The notes beneath the pieces are model-generated. The model was not told the DNA's origin. It searched no databases and saw nothing but the letters and a program-made list of their open reading frames with translations. A DNA stretch of 64,000 nt from Prorocentrum cordatum (Eukaryota > Sar > Dinophyceae > Prorocentrales > Prorocentraceae). A program made the translations under genes and the position numbers. The stretch covers positions 350,166 to 414,165 of the forward strand of contig CAUYUJ010014344.1 in assembly GCA_963575745.1 (NCBI GenBank). The letters are read 5' to 3'. Of this stretch, positions 29,061 through 38,661 are shown one piece after another; the first letter of the stretch is position 1; each line of letters opens with the position of its first letter.

Positions 29061-30833
29061 TTGATAGTCGCACTGTTTGGAAGGGTAGAGTTCGAGGCAA
29101 ACGAAGACGACGATAACAAACTCAGGACCGACACGAATCCCTGGGCTCAGAGGTTCTTGGAGGACGTCAGATACGCCTGCGGGGTCTCGGAGAGCTACTA
29201 CAACACGCTAGGCGAGGGCGAGAACGTCGCGATCGATAGATTATTCACGCTAGACGTTAGGGAACAGCTATATCTCTTGGATGTTCGGGAAGTTCGGGCG
29301 GCGAAACTCGGAGTGGCGGTCCCCCCACCTGGATACACCGAGCAAGATGTTCAGCGCGAAGAACTAGCCCTGGAAGAACAGAAACCCTGGAAGTGCGAAC
29401 CCAAACACGGAGACGAAGAATGTGGTCTGTTATTTGCAAGCAAGAAAGCACTACATAGCCATATCATTCGAGCTCATAACGTGCATAATCTAGCAGCAGT
29501 ACTTACGTCAAACAACGAGTGCATCAATTGCCAGCAGGTAGTCACAAGCAAAGGAACTGCATGGAAACATCTCGCAAGCAGTATGATCAAAGGAGGTTGC
29601 AATAAAGACAGAACAAAGAACCAACACGCCCCTGCAGCTCACTCCCCTCAATGCCTGCTATGCAGTCATTTTTCTCTCGACAAAGGCACGCAATTTCGGC
29701 ATCTACGTACACATCTACCTCGGAAGCTGTTGCAGCCGCCCCGCGGAGACGGCCGCGCCGGTGTTCGACCAGAGGCCTGCGGGTCAGGTGCCAGGACCGC
29801 CTCCAGGAGGGGACGCAGCACGACGAGAAGATCGCAGCCGCCAGCGAAAGCCCTTCCATCAGCGAGGACCAGCGAGCGGAGGAGGCAACCAGCTGCAGAT
29901 CACGGAGCTCACGGCGCGGCTGACCCTCGCAGTGGCGCGCGGGCAGGCCGAGATGGAGGCGGCGCCGCAGACATGGGAAATCGCAGCATCGACGGGTATC
30001 GCTACCACGGCCCTCGGAGCAGGCAAGAACTACAACGACGAAGCGCAGCTGCTCCACCAGCGAGCGCGAGGCGGAGAACAGGTCGACACAGGGCGCCTGG
30101 GCAGCCTGAGCGTGAGGGAGTGGACGGAGACGTACACCTACCCGGGCAAGCAGATGGGCGAGGGCGCGCAGCTCTCAGAGAAAACGCAGCACCGCAAGAA
30201 CGTGGTGCTGAAGAACGACACGGAGACCCTCGCGAACATCGCGCCAGTATTCAGGGTCAGGCGCAACAAGGGCAAGAAAGGCAACGGAACCGAGAAGTGC
30301 CAGTTCAAGTTTGGAGAGAATTACCACCAGCCGTGCACGGTGCTCGTGAACGAGCACAAGAAGGAAGGAGCCACACGCAAGATCGGGGCGGCTCCGAGGG
30401 GCGCGCTGGAAATGGAGCTCGGCCGCCTGGTGGACGGGTGATCGAGGGCAGCACGATCGAGATGACCTCCAGCAGCGCCGTCGAGGAGGAGGGGTACCGA
30501 GTGGATGTGGCGGCTGGACATCAACGCCTGAGGGATGATGTGGAGGAAAACAGTGTGCGAAGTCGCCCAGTCCTCCCTCTGCAGTACCCCCAGACCATGC
30601 CACGGGTTTTTGAGGCCAGTGCCAGGTTCCGTGAGTTGGTCAGGTCAGGACGTCTCCCTCCACCTCCACTTCAGAATGCAGCGCCTGAAATCTTCCAATT
30701 CGAAGGCCCGAGTTTTCCTAATTATTTACTGCTAAACCGACCTCCCCCACATCCCGAACCTAAGCGTAAGGGACGAGGTAAGGGCAAGCGGAGCCAACCA
30801 AGCCAGCAGCAGCAGAGCGAACGTCCACCGTGA
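29061..30833 (+). pseudogene. LINE C-terminal region with zinc-finger-like motifs, frame-shifted
   Basis: Continues the RT above in another frame. It starts VALFGRVEFEANEDDDNKLR and has clustered Cys/His motifs: CEPKHGDEECGLLFASKKAL with HSHIIRAH (C2H2-like), ECINCQQVV with KHLASSM, and CLLCSHFSLDKGTQFRHLRT. Near 29750 coding-like sequence moves to the +1 frame (ITELTARLTLAVARGQAEME, TWEIAASTGIATTALG, EWTETYTYPGKQMGEGAQLS) until a TGA at 30441. It then returns to the first frame (RSRPVLPLQYPQTMPRVFEA, FELVRSG-like, KRKGRGKGKR) to TGA 30833. At least two frameshifts mean it is not translatable as one protein. Confidence 0.6.
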
Positions 30834-31030
30834 ATGCGGGTGCTACCCTGCCCGCAGACCCCTGCGTGGGGGAGGTCGGCGCAGGTCGGGCCCGAACGTC
30901 CACTGACGTCAGCTCTACCAGTTTGAACTCAGAGAACACAGCTAGGCCGTGCTTAGATTTCGCAGCTACTCAGAGCTAGCCAGAGCGTCAGTCACCCAGA
31001 CATCGGCCCGACAGCTCGATCGATCGATCG
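30834..31030 (+). other. Probable 3' tail of the LINE remnant
   Basis: Unique, non-coding-looking sequence after the last stop, ending in GATCGATCGATCGATC (31017-31032) and then (TCC)n. A simple-repeat tail is a common end for non-LTR elements. The boundary is inferred. Confidence 0.4.
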
Positions 31031-31032
31031 AT

Positions 31033-31307
31033 CATCCTCCTCCTCCTCCTCCTCCTCCTCTCCTCCTTCTTCTCCTCCTCCTCCTCCTCCTCGTCCTCCT
31101 CCTCCTCCTCTTCCTCCTCCTTCTCCTCCTCCTCCTTCTCCTCCTCCGCCTCCGCCTCCTCCTCCTCCTCCTCTTCCCTCCTCCTCCTCTTCGCCTCCTC
31201 TCCTTCCTCCCTCTCCTCCTCCTCTGCCTCCACCTCGTCCTCCTCCTCTTCCTCCTCGTTCCTCCTCCTCCTCTTCCTCCTACTCCTCCTCCTCCTCCTC
31301 CTCCTCC

Positions 31308-31369
<62 letters not shown>
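31033..31369. repeat. (TCC)n followed by (CAT)n
   Basis: CCT/TCC repeats to about 31308, switching abruptly to a clean (CAT)n of ~60 bp. The CCT-then-CAT junction also occurs at 37215-37345. Confidence 0.95.
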
Positions 31370-31598
31370 TCCGAGAGCCTTCGGCTGGGACAAGTCGCCC
31401 ACTTAGAGCGGGCGCCAATAATGTCGCAGCACCTCGCCGAAGGCCTCGCGGCGCCGACGGCGTCATAGGCGCTGCCCCGAAAGTCGGCGCCGCGCGGCAG
31501 AGGGGCGGCGGAGGCCGCCGAAGCGCCAAACATTGAGCCGACCAACAAGCGCGGCGAAACCCCAACAGGGCAGCGGGGGAAAAGACTGCCTTCTCCCC
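31370..31598. other. GC-rich island before an assembly gap
   Basis: Open in several frames on both strands, with no recognised domain. It ends at the gap 31599-31698. Confidence 0.4.
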
Positions 31599-31698
31599 NN
31601 NNNNNNNNNNNNNNNNNNNNNNNNNNNNNNNNNNNNNNNNNNNNNNNNNNNNNNNNNNNNNNNNNNNNNNNNNNNNNNNNNNNNNNNNNNNNNNNNNN
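31599..31698. other. Assembly gap (100 N)
   Basis: Exactly 100 N. The right side resumes in CTCCTCCTCC, so the gap probably falls in a microsatellite. Confidence 0.99.
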
Positions 31699-31925
31699 CT
31701 CCTCCTCCTCCTCCTCCCCCTCCTCCTTTTCCTCCTCCTCCCCCTCCTCCTTTTCCTCCTCCCCCCCCCGCACCCTGAATATCAGGTGCTGAACGTTTCG
31801 CTTGTGTGCGTCCGCCGGCGCCCGCCCGCGGTCCGCCGCTTCCCTCGGCTTCCGCCGGGAGGTGCGACGGCCGAAAGCGAGGCTTTCTCTGAAATGCCCC
31901 CTCTGGTGCACCGCGACCTCCTTCC

Positions 31926-32108
31926 CAGACCCCCTCGCGTCGTGAAAAAATCACGACGGGAGGTTTTTCGCTATTTTCGCCCTCCGGGAGCCCTCCCCGG
32001 GCCTCGGGGCCGTCAAAAAACGACTCGGGATGAAAAACCGGTCCCGGGGAAAGGGTCCAGACCTCTGGGGGTCGACGTCGTGAAATATCACGACGTCGGG
32101 GGTCTGGG
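31926..32108 (+). mobile_element. Hairpin-ended element, type B, reference copy
   Basis: The left end CCCAGACCCCCTCG is followed by the hairpin CGTCGTGA-AAAAAA-TCACGACG. The core has CTCCGGGAGCCCTCCCCGGG, CGTCAAAAAACGACTCGGGA and AAAAACCGGTCCCGGGGAAA. The right hairpin is GACGTCGTGA-AATA-TCACGACGTC, then GGGGGTCTGGG. The outer 11 bp (CCCAGACCCCC / GGGGGTCTGGG) are exact inverted repeats. About 183 bp, non-coding. Confidence 0.85.
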
Positions 32109-32206
32109 TCTGGTGCACCGCGACCTCCTTGGTCGATCCGCGGTGGCCACAAGACTGGCTACTTCACACCTTGAGAAGCCCATGGCCAGACGCTGACGCA
32201 CCCTGA

Positions 32207-32386
32207 CCCCCAACCGTCGTGAGTTTTGTCGCAGCGTCGACCCCCAGAGGTCTGGACCCTTTCCCCCGGGGCCAGTCTTTCATCCTGAGTCGTTTTTTGA
32301 CGGCCCCGAAGCCCCAGGAGGGCCCCCGGAGGCCGAAACGTTGAAAAATCTCCCGTCGCAATTTTTCCGCAGCGCGAGGAGGTCTG
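32207..32386 (-). mobile_element. Hairpin-ended element, type B, degenerate
   Basis: Inverted relative to 31926-32108. The core (CGGGGCCAGTCTTTCATCCT, GACGGCCCCGAAGCCCCAGG) is clear. The hairpins have decayed to GTCGTGAGTTTTGTCGCAGC and GTCGCAATTTTTCCGCAGCG. Confidence 0.7.
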
Positions 32387-32389
32387 CAT

Positions 32390-33420
32390 GGGCTGCATGG
32401 GTCACCCGGGTTACTTCCGAGTTCTTGCAAACTGGGCTTCAATCCGCAGCTCTGGCGCTGGCCCGCCCCGAGGCTTTGCGAGGGCATCGGGCCAGGCTCT
32501 GCCACGACGAAGCTCCACCTTGAATGCTGGCCTTCCCGCGGATGGGCCGCAGCGGCGCGACTCCTGCAGCTGCTCAAAGGCGAACGACGAAAACAGCGAA
32601 GAAATGAGGAAGGAGAGGGAGGAGAGGGAGGCGCGCGCGACGACGACGAACGAGCGACGTTGACGACCGCCCGCGCGCGCCCGGCTCAACTCAGCGCCGC
32701 CTCCTCCCCTCCGCGCCGCGCGCCGGGCTGGCTGGGGCGTCGCCGGGGAAGGCGCAGCCGGCATTTGTTTCGGACGCGCGGGTGCTGGCTTGAGCTGCGG
32801 GGGCTGGGTATCAGCGGCGATTCGCGGGTCAGGCGTGGGTATCTGGTACATGCGCGACGCTGTGCAGTTCGCGGCTGCCTTCCGCAGTTGGCGGATCCCG
32901 GTCGCAACCGCTCGGGGGGAGGGCCTCAAAACCCCGGTGAAAATCTGCAGACGCCAATCTGGCCAGCCGCCCTCGCGAGTCATGTCGGCGCGCGGGTGCT
33001 GGGAAGGGCGCGCCTGGACCGCGACCCGCACGACGGCGCGGAGGCGGATGCCAACGGTCCTGCTGGCGCGAGACAACAGCGCGTCCTGCTACAGGGCTGC
33101 AGACGGATGGAGGAGACGGTTCACGAAACATTCTGGGCTTCCGGATGGAGGAGGCCCGACGTTTGCGAGCCGATTGTGTCTGGTTCGGCGGGGAACTCCT
33201 CTACCTTGGCGCGGGTACTGGCCCACTTTGCGCCCCAGGGCGGGTCGACAGCTTTTTCGGCCAGTGGCGGAGGCGCGCCGTGTAGAGGACCCAGCACGCG
33301 CTGCTCTTCAGGGATAGTCGCCCGCGCATCTTCTGCGGCTTCGCGGCCCAGGGGCGCCGACGTGGCGGGGGGCGAGACAATCCCGCTACAGTAAAAAACC
33401 CGCGTGAGGGTGAGCGCGTT
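32390..33420. other. GC-rich interval without a confident gene
   Basis: Overlapping open frames on both strands, none with a recognisable motif. One plus frame near 32835-32960 (GVGIWYMRDAVQFAAAFRSW) looks protein-like but is short and isolated. Confidence 0.35.
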
Positions 33421-33436
33421 TCCACGGCTGCCCTCC

Positions 33437-33600
33437 CAGACCGCCGCCGTCGTGATTTTTGTCATAAGGTCGACCCTCTGAGGTTTGGACCCTTCCCCGG
33501 GGCCGGCTTTTCATCCCGAATCGTTTTTTCACAGTCCCGAGGCCCGGGAAGGGCCCCCGGAGGACGAAACTAGCGAGACATTTCCCGGCGTGGTTCCACG
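33437..33600 (-). mobile_element. Hairpin-ended element, type B, partial
   Basis: Left end CCCAGACCGCC with CGTCGTGATTTTTGTCATAA; core GGGGCCGGCTTTTCATCCCG, GGCCCGGGAAGGGCCCCCGG. The right end has decayed after TTTCCCGGCGTGG. Confidence 0.65.
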
Positions 33601-33639
33601 CGAAGAGGCCTAGGTTTGCATCTTTTTCTTTCGGCCCTC

Positions 33640-33840
33640 CCGCGGCCGCTTTCGCTGGTCGCGCCCCGCTCGCACAGCGTCGACGTAGCCTTCCAGTGGG
33701 CCCTCGGGGCCCTTCTTCTGCGGGCGCGGCTGTGCGCTTCGCGGCGTGCGAGCTGGCACTCGCTGGTGCTGGCCGACGCTCGTCGTCCCTCGTCGACGCT
33801 GGATCGGCGCGTCCTCGTCGATATTAAGGCCGAGCGTGCG
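33640..33840 (+). repeat. Dispersed repeat D (GGCCGCTTTCGCTGG family)
   Basis: Begins GGCCGCTTTCGCTGGTCGCG and includes GTAGCCTTCCAGTGGGCCCT and CTGGATCGGCGCGTCCTCGT. Related segments lie at 34326-34450, 35008-35045 (CTGGATCGGCGCGTCCTCAT) and 56060-56150 (GGCCGCTTTCGCTGGCCGCG). Confidence 0.65.
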
Positions 33841-33894
33841 ATCAAGAAAACCTCCTACCGAACAGCTGGGCCAACGTCTCTTCGCCAGCTTCCC

Positions 33895-34076
33895 AGACCC
33901 CCGACGTCGCGATTTGTTCACAACGCCGACCCCCAGAGTTCTGGACCCGTTCCCTGGGACCGGTCTCCCATCCCGAGTCGTTTTTCGACGGCCCCGAGGC
34001 CCGGTGAGGACCTCCAGAGGGCGAACATAGCGAAAAACCGCCCGTCGTGATTTTTTCACAGCACGAGGGGTCTGGG
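33895..34076 (-). mobile_element. Hairpin-ended element, type B
   Basis: Left CCCAGACCCCCGACGTCGCG-ATTTGTTCACAACGCC; core CTGGGACCGGTCTCCCATCC; right CCGTCGTGATTTTTTCACAGCACGAGGGGTCTGGG. The outer 11 bp are inverted repeats, as in the reference copy. Confidence 0.75.
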
Positions 34077-34083
34077 TTGCTGG

Positions 34084-34132
34084 ATGGCTGGCCCCGGTTC
34101 TGAAGCACGGCCGCCCCAGCGTGGACCAAAAG
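34084..34132 (+). repeat. Dispersed repeat E
   Basis: GCTGGCCCCGGTTCTGAAGC and CAGCGTGGACCAAAAGG, matched at 35241-35291 (GCTGGCCCCGGTTCTCAAGC, CAGCGTGAACCAAAAGG). Each copy is followed at once by an end of another element. Confidence 0.7.
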
Positions 34133-34139
34133 GTTGGCC

Positions 34140-34332
34140 CCCCAGACATCCGGCTGCTCCAATTTTTTCGATGCGTGGGCCCCAGAGGTCCAGACCACTT
34201 CCCCGGGACCGGTTTTTCGTTCTAAGTCGTTTTTAAAAATTGACGCTCCCGAGGCCCAGCGAGGGCCCCCGGAGGCCGAGAACTGCCAAAATCCGCCTGC
34301 TCCAACTTTTTTGGAGCGTCGGATCTCAGGGC
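34140..34332 (-). mobile_element. Hairpin-ended element, type A
   Basis: Left CCAGACATCCGG, CTGCTCCAATTTTTTCGATG; core GAGGTCCAGACCACTTCCCC and GGGACCGGTTTTTCGTTCTA; right hairpin GCTCCAACTTTTTTGGAGC then GTCGGATCTCAGGG. Confidence 0.8.
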
Positions 34333-34450
34333 CCTTGCGCCCTCATCCTGCGGGCGCGGCTGTGCCACGCCGGGAGGCTCCCGCCCCTCGCGCCTCCGCG
34401 GCGTGCGAGCTGGCACTTGCCGGTGCCAGCCAGCGCTCGTCGGCGCCCGT
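34326..34450 (+). repeat. Dispersed repeat D, partial copy
   Basis: GCGGGCGCGGCTGTGC and CGGCGTGCGAGCTGGCACTT match 33719-33770. It starts at the right end of the type A element. Confidence 0.6.
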
Positions 34451-34715
34451 CGATCAAGCAGTGGCGAAGCGCCCTGGCTCGCCTATAGCCCTACCAAACA
34501 ATGTTCTTAATAACCTTCTGGGGCTTCCACGACATGTTCTTAGAGCATTTCTGGCGGAGCCTGTTTTGTTTTGTCACATCGGGTTAATGTCCTAAGAAGA
34601 TTGTTTTTGTTCTTAGAACATTTCTGGGTTCTGAGAGCATTTCGTGGTAGGACTATGAGAATGCCGGGACGGTCGGTCCCTGCTCAAGTTGACGCTGGAC
34701 CGGCCCGTCCGCGCA

Positions 34716-34790
34716 CGACTACCTCTGGTCAGCAGAGCGCCGCTGCCGCCCACCGTGCCCCATCAACGCAACCCGCCGAAATCGCGATGG
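34716..34790 (+). repeat. Dispersed repeat F
   Basis: TACCTCTGGTCAGCAGAGCG, CACCGTGCCCCATCAACGCA and CCGCCGAAATCG are matched in inverse orientation at 36838-36912. Confidence 0.75.
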
Positions 34791-35012
34791 AGACCCAGAC
34801 TCCCGACGTCGTGATTTTTTTTTTCTCAACCCTGAGATCCGACGCTCTTGAAAAAGTGGAGCAGGCGGTTTTTGGCCGTTTTCTGCCTCCGGGGGCCCTC
34901 GCCGGGCCTCGGGAGCGTCAGAAAACGAATCAGGACGAAGAACCGGTCTTGGGGAAGTGGTCGGGACGTCCAGGGCCGACGCACAAAACATTGGAGCAGC
35001 TGGATGTCTGTG
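34788..35012 (+). mobile_element. Composite: type B end joined to a type A element
   Basis: Opens with a type B half end (CCAGACTCCCGACGTCGTGA plus T9), then a full type A element: CTGAGATCCGACGCTCTTGA, GAAAAAGTGGAGCA, core GGGGGCCCTCGCCGGGCCTC, right ATTGGAGCAGCTGGATGTCTG. The mirror arrangement occurs at 35320-35425. Confidence 0.75.
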
Positions 35013-35240
35013 GTCGACGCTGGATCGGCGCGTCCTCATCGATTAGTGATCGTTTTCTTATTAATCGTTTTGCCGATCGGCGCGGGCCCTCGCACCCACC
35101 GCCCCCCCTCCCACCATGGAGTAGATCTTTGCTCTTTGCTGTTTTCTGGCGCCTGTCTCGAGCAGGCGGAGCCTCCCCCCATAGAGCGCACTGCTGCAAA
35201 CAGTCGCACTAAGGGGCCAACGTCTCTTCACCAGCTTGCT

Positions 35241-35291
35241 GGAAAGCTGGCCCCGGTTCTCAAGCACGGCCGTCCCTCCAGCGTGAACCAA
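35241..35291 (+). repeat. Dispersed repeat E, second copy
   Basis: Same order of words as 34084-34132. It is followed by CCCTGACTCCAGATCC, the terminal sequence of the TIR element at 49932-50193. Confidence 0.7.
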
Positions 35292-35308
35292 AAGGGTGAC
35301 CCAGCCCT

Positions 35309-35425
35309 GACTCCAGATCCTGGCGAGGGCCCCAAGAGGCCGAAAACTGCCAAAAACCGCCTGCTCCAATTTTTTTTGAGCGTCGGATCGACAAAAATCA
35401 CGACGTCGGGGGTCTGGGTCTCCAT
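35309..35425 (-). mobile_element. Composite of TIR-C end, truncated type A and type B end
   Basis: CCCTGACTCCAGATCC (the end of element C) runs into a truncated type A core (GGCGAGGGCCCCAAGAGGCC). A type A end follows (CTGCTCCAATTTTTTTTGAG, GCGTCGGATC), then a type B end (ACAAAAATCACGACGTCGGG, GGTCTGGG). The A+B end arrangement mirrors 34788-34850. Confidence 0.7.
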
Positions 35426-35429
35426 CCCC

Positions 35430-35730
35430 TGCAAGACGTATCTAAAGATAATAGAAGCGTTTAGATGCGATCGCGCCCTGGCGCAGGCGAGAAGCCCATC
35501 GTATCGATTTTCTGCAACGACGACAATATAGATACTATTTTTAGATGCGCGCCCCCGGTCTGCGCGGGAGCGCCGCCGTATCTAAACGATTTTTCAAGCA
35601 TATCTAAGAATTTGGGCCGTATCTATTTTCTCACAGAAAACATATATGTATATATATATATACACATATACTCGTATATGTTTTCAAAGAATGGCAGTGC
35701 CTCGCCGTATCTATTCGTATCTAATGTTTG
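35430..35730. repeat. AT-rich island 1 with iterated CGTATCTAA
   Basis: CGTATCTAA or CATATCTAA-type words occur about eight times on both strands (for example near 35436, 35578, 35601, 35621, 35706 and 35715). A (TA)n stretch (35643-35663) sits among them. The base composition contrasts sharply with the surrounding GC-rich DNA. Confidence 0.75.
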
Positions 35731-35949
35731 TCAGAACGGATGCAGTTGGCTGTGCTCCCGACACGAACAAGATCCATGATATTGGTCGAAGCAATGAACA
35801 ACGGGATGAGGATAGTGGGATGCTGTAGCGATGAGGAGTGAGGAGACGAGCGACGACGACAAAAACGACGAGGAGCAGGATGGATAACAACGACGAAACG
35901 AAATTTAGGAGAGAACTGGGTAGGAACAGGGAACCGTCGGATGGGGAGA

Positions 35950-36080
35950 GCAGAGAGGAGGAGGAGGAGGAGGAGCAGGAGGAGCAGGAGGAGGAGGAGG
36001 AGGAGGAGGAGGACGAGGAGGAGGAGGAGGAGGAGGAGGAGGGGGACGAGGAGGAGAAGGAGTCAAGGAGGAGGAGGAGA
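35950..36080. repeat. (GGA)n purine tract
   Basis: GAGGAGGAGGAGCAGGAGG and GGACGAGG variants. Confidence 0.9.
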
Positions 36081-36250
36081 GGTATGGTATAGTAGGTTTG
36101 GTAGGTATGGCATAGTATGGCATGAAATGGTAAGTATGGTCTGGTATACTAGGTTCGGTATGGCATGGTGGGTATGGTATGGTAGGTGTGGTGTGGTAGG
36201 TATGGTATGGTAGGTAGGCGTGGTATTGGTATGGTACGCATTGGTACGGT
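36080..36250. repeat. (GGTAT)n-type pentanucleotide repeat
   Basis: GGTATGGTAT with GGTTTGG, GGCATGG and GGTGTGG variants; the same type as 11460-11520. Confidence 0.85.
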
Positions 36251-36291
36251 GTAGTAGGGAGGCGGGAGAAGGAGAAGGAGGAGAAGGAACA

Positions 36292-36363
36292 GGAGAGGGT
36301 GTTCTAGGAAAACAAGAACCCCACTCAGGATGCGGGGAACAAGAACCTCATTCAGGGTGTGGC
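36292..36363 (+). repeat. Conserved module shared with 11569-11615, locally duplicated
   Basis: 36292-36338 matches 11569-11615 with about two differences. The second half is then repeated: AACAAGAACCCCACTCAGGA (36310) and AACAAGAACCTCATTCAGGG (36337), units of 27 bp. Confidence 0.75.
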
Positions 36364-36464
36364 GAAAGAAGAGAAGAGAAGATGAGCACCGAGGAGGGCG
36401 GATGAGGAGGATCCAAGAGGAGCAACGAGCGAGAATGATCGATCGTGGGCGTGCGAAGGAGACA

Positions 36465-36657
36465 TGGCGCCGTATCTATTCGTACCTGGTTTTGGTAGAC
36501 ATGTGTTCCAGCGATGGGCGCCATATTGAACCGTATCTAAGCATATCTAAACATATGGATTCGTATCTAACAATGACCCGTATCTAAGATTTGGAAGAAA
36601 CATGCCTCCCGTATCTTAAAACGTTAAAAGTCATATCTAAACGTATCTATTTTTGAA

Positions 36658-36693
<36 letters not shown>

Positions 36694-36830
36694 GTATCTA
36701 ATTTTCTGTACGAAAGCGCTGTAAAACACATATGACTCAGGGAGGAATGCTAGATACCATGCGGCCCTTCCGAATGCAGCTGCCGCTGGGGAAATGAGCA
36801 ACCAAAATAGATGTTTAGATGTGTCTTCCA
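36465..36830. repeat. AT-rich island 2 with iterated CGTATCTAA
   Basis: At least nine CGTATCTA/CATATCTAA words, including an adjacent pair CGTATCTAAGCATATCTAAA (36532), plus a (TA)n run at 36659-36691. It begins GCCGTATCTATTCGTA, as at 35705. Confidence 0.75.
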
Positions 36831-36837
36831 GGGTCAC

Positions 36838-36912
36838 GATTTCGGCGGGCTGCGTTTATGGGGCACGGTGGGTGGCAGCGGCGCCGTAGCGGCGCTCTGC
36901 TGACCAGAGGTA
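36838..36912 (-). repeat. Dispersed repeat F, inverted copy
   Basis: Reverse complement of 34716-34790 (CGGCGGGCTGCGTTTATGGG, CGCTCTGCTGACCAGAGGTA). Confidence 0.75.
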
Positions 36913-36914
36913 GT

Positions 36915-37145
36915 ACAAGTTGAGGGCGGGGGGGGGGGAAGGGAGCTTGCAGAAGGGTGGGGCGAGTTTGGAAGGGGCGGGAAAGGGGAGGGGCCAGGGA
37001 CGAAAAGGATGTGAGAGGGAGGGGAGAGGGAGGCGGGACAAGGGACGGAGGGAGGGGCGGAGGAGGGGAGGGGGAGAGGGGGAGGGAGAGGCGGGACGAG
37101 GACACGAGAAGAAGGGGAGAAGGCAAGGGGAGGTGGGAGGGGAGG
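36915..37145. other. G-rich low-complexity DNA
   Basis: GGGGAGG and GGGAGGGG runs with no reading frame of interest. Confidence 0.7.
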
Positions 37146-37214
37146 GCGGGGCGATGACACGATCCTCACCTGGCCATCCTCGTCCTCATCCTCGTCCTCC
37201 TCCCTGCTGCCCTC

Positions 37215-37272
37215 TTCCTCAGCATGCCTCAGCTCCTCCTCCTCCTCCTCCTCCTCCTCCTCCTCCTCCTCC

Positions 37273-37347
<75 letters not shown>

Positions 37348-37480
37348 CTTCTCCCTGTTTCCTCATCGTGGTTTCCAGGAGACATCCTCAACTCCTTCTC
37401 TTCCTCCTCCTCCTCCTCCTCCTCCTCCTTCTCCTCCTCCTCCTCCTCCTCCTCCTCCTCCTCCTCCTCCCTTCTCCTCC
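37215..37480. repeat. (CTC)n, (CAT)n, (CCT)n array
   Basis: CTC repeats change abruptly to a clean (CAT)n (37271-37346), then TCTCCCTGTTTCC and further CCT repeats. Confidence 0.95.
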
Positions 37481-37489
37481 TCCCTTCTC

Positions 37490-37682
37490 CCTTCCCTGAG
37501 GCCCGACGCTCCAGAATATTTGGAGCGGGCGGTTTGGGGCCGTTTTCGGCCTCCGGGGGCCCTCGCCGGGCCTCGGGAGCGTCAAAACTTTGGCTCAGGT
37601 CGAAAAACCGGCCCTAGGGAAGTGGTCCGGACCTCCTGGGGCCCACGCATCAGAAAAATTGGAGCAGCCGGATGCCTGGGTC
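37490..37682 (+). mobile_element. Hairpin-ended element, type A
   Basis: The left hairpin GCTCCAGAATATTTGGAGC (37508-37526) has a base-paired stem despite sequence change. Core GGGGGCCCTCGCCGGGCCTC, AAAAACCGGCCCTAGGGAAG; right end AAAAATTGGAGCAGCCGGATGCCTGGG. Confidence 0.8.
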
Positions 37683-37822
37683 AGCCTGCCTCAACTCCTA
37701 TTCGTCCTCCTCCCTTCTCCCTTCTTTCTCATCGTGCCTTCCCAGAAACATCCTCAACTCCTCCTCCTACTCCATTATTCCCCCTTGTTTCCCTGTCCCC
37801 CCTGCCCCTCTTCAATAACGAA

Positions 37823-38070
37823 GGTTCGAGTATAGGTGGCTCAAGAGAAGCGGCCGTCGTTGACCCCATCCGTTCATCTCATCCTCCTTCCTCCTCATCC
37901 TCCTCCTCCCTTCTTCTTCCCCCTTCGTTTCTCGTCCCCCCTCCCCTCCCCTCCAGGAAAGAAGGCTCGAGTATCGGCGGCTCGAGAGAGGCCGCTCGAG
38001 CTTGCGTGGCTCGAGAGATGCGGCTCGCCTTTTCAGACGGTGGTCGTGGGCTGGCCATCGGCCCCGGCCG
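37823..38070 (+). repeat. Duplicated GGTTCGAGTATAGG segment around a pyrimidine tract
   Basis: GGTTCGAGTATAGGTGGCTC (37823) and GGCTCGAGTATCGGCGGCTC (37969) are copies 146 bp apart, separated by C/T-rich DNA. In one plus frame both read EGSSIGGSREAA, which could be a duplicated exon piece. Family unknown. Confidence 0.45.
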
Positions 38071-38079
38071 GCAGGTGTA

Positions 38080-38260
38080 GGAGCAGGAGGAGTAGGAGGA
38101 GGAGGGGGAGGAGGGGGAGGAGGAGGAGGAGGAGGGGGAGAAGGAGGAGGAGGGGGAGGAGAGGAGGAGCAGGAGGAGGAGGAGGAGGGGGAGGAGGAGG
38201 AGGAGGAGGAGGAGGAGAGGAGGAGGAGGAGGAGGAGGAGGAGGAGGAGGAGGAGGAGTG
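38080..38260. repeat. (GGA)n purine tract
   Basis: GGAGGAGG with AGCAGGAGG variants. Confidence 0.9.
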
Positions 38261-38364
38261 GGAGAGGAGAGAGCGAGGAGGCTGGGAGGAGGATCGAGAG
38301 GGCGGGCGTTCTCCCGCGCGCCACGGCGCACTGTCCCCCCAGCCCCACACACGGGCCGCACCGC

Positions 38365-38637
38365 GCTCGGGGATCCTCCTCCTCCTCCTCCTCCTCCTCC
38401 TCCTCCTCCTCCTCTTCCTCCTCCTTCTCCTCCTCGTCCTCGTCCTCCTCCTCGTCTCCGTCCTCCTCCTCTCCTCATCCTCCTCCTCGTCGTCGTCCTC
38501 CTCCTCCTCTGCCTCCTTCTCCTCCTCCTCCTCCTCCTCCTCGTCCTCCCTCCGCCTCCTAATCCTCTCTTGACTGTACTCCTCTTCCTCCTCCTCCTCC
38601 TCATTATCCTCCTCCTCCTCCTCTTCCACCTTCTTCC
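38365..38637. repeat. (CCT)n tract before a kinase exon
   Basis: Polypyrimidine DNA that continues as TTCCACCTTCTTCC into the acceptor CTCGCCTGCCAG at 38661. Confidence 0.9.
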
Positions 38638-38661
38638 ATGTCCCTTCGCCTCGCCTGCCAG

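Noticed and set aside
30385-30405. GAAPRGA-encoding GGGGCGGCTCC in the LINE tail
   Set aside because: Lacks inverted arms; probably chance similarity in GC-rich coding sequence.
37830-37850. GGCTCAAG considered as the 3' part of a spliced-leader relic
   Set aside because: Only eight bases match and the upstream CCATTTT is absent.
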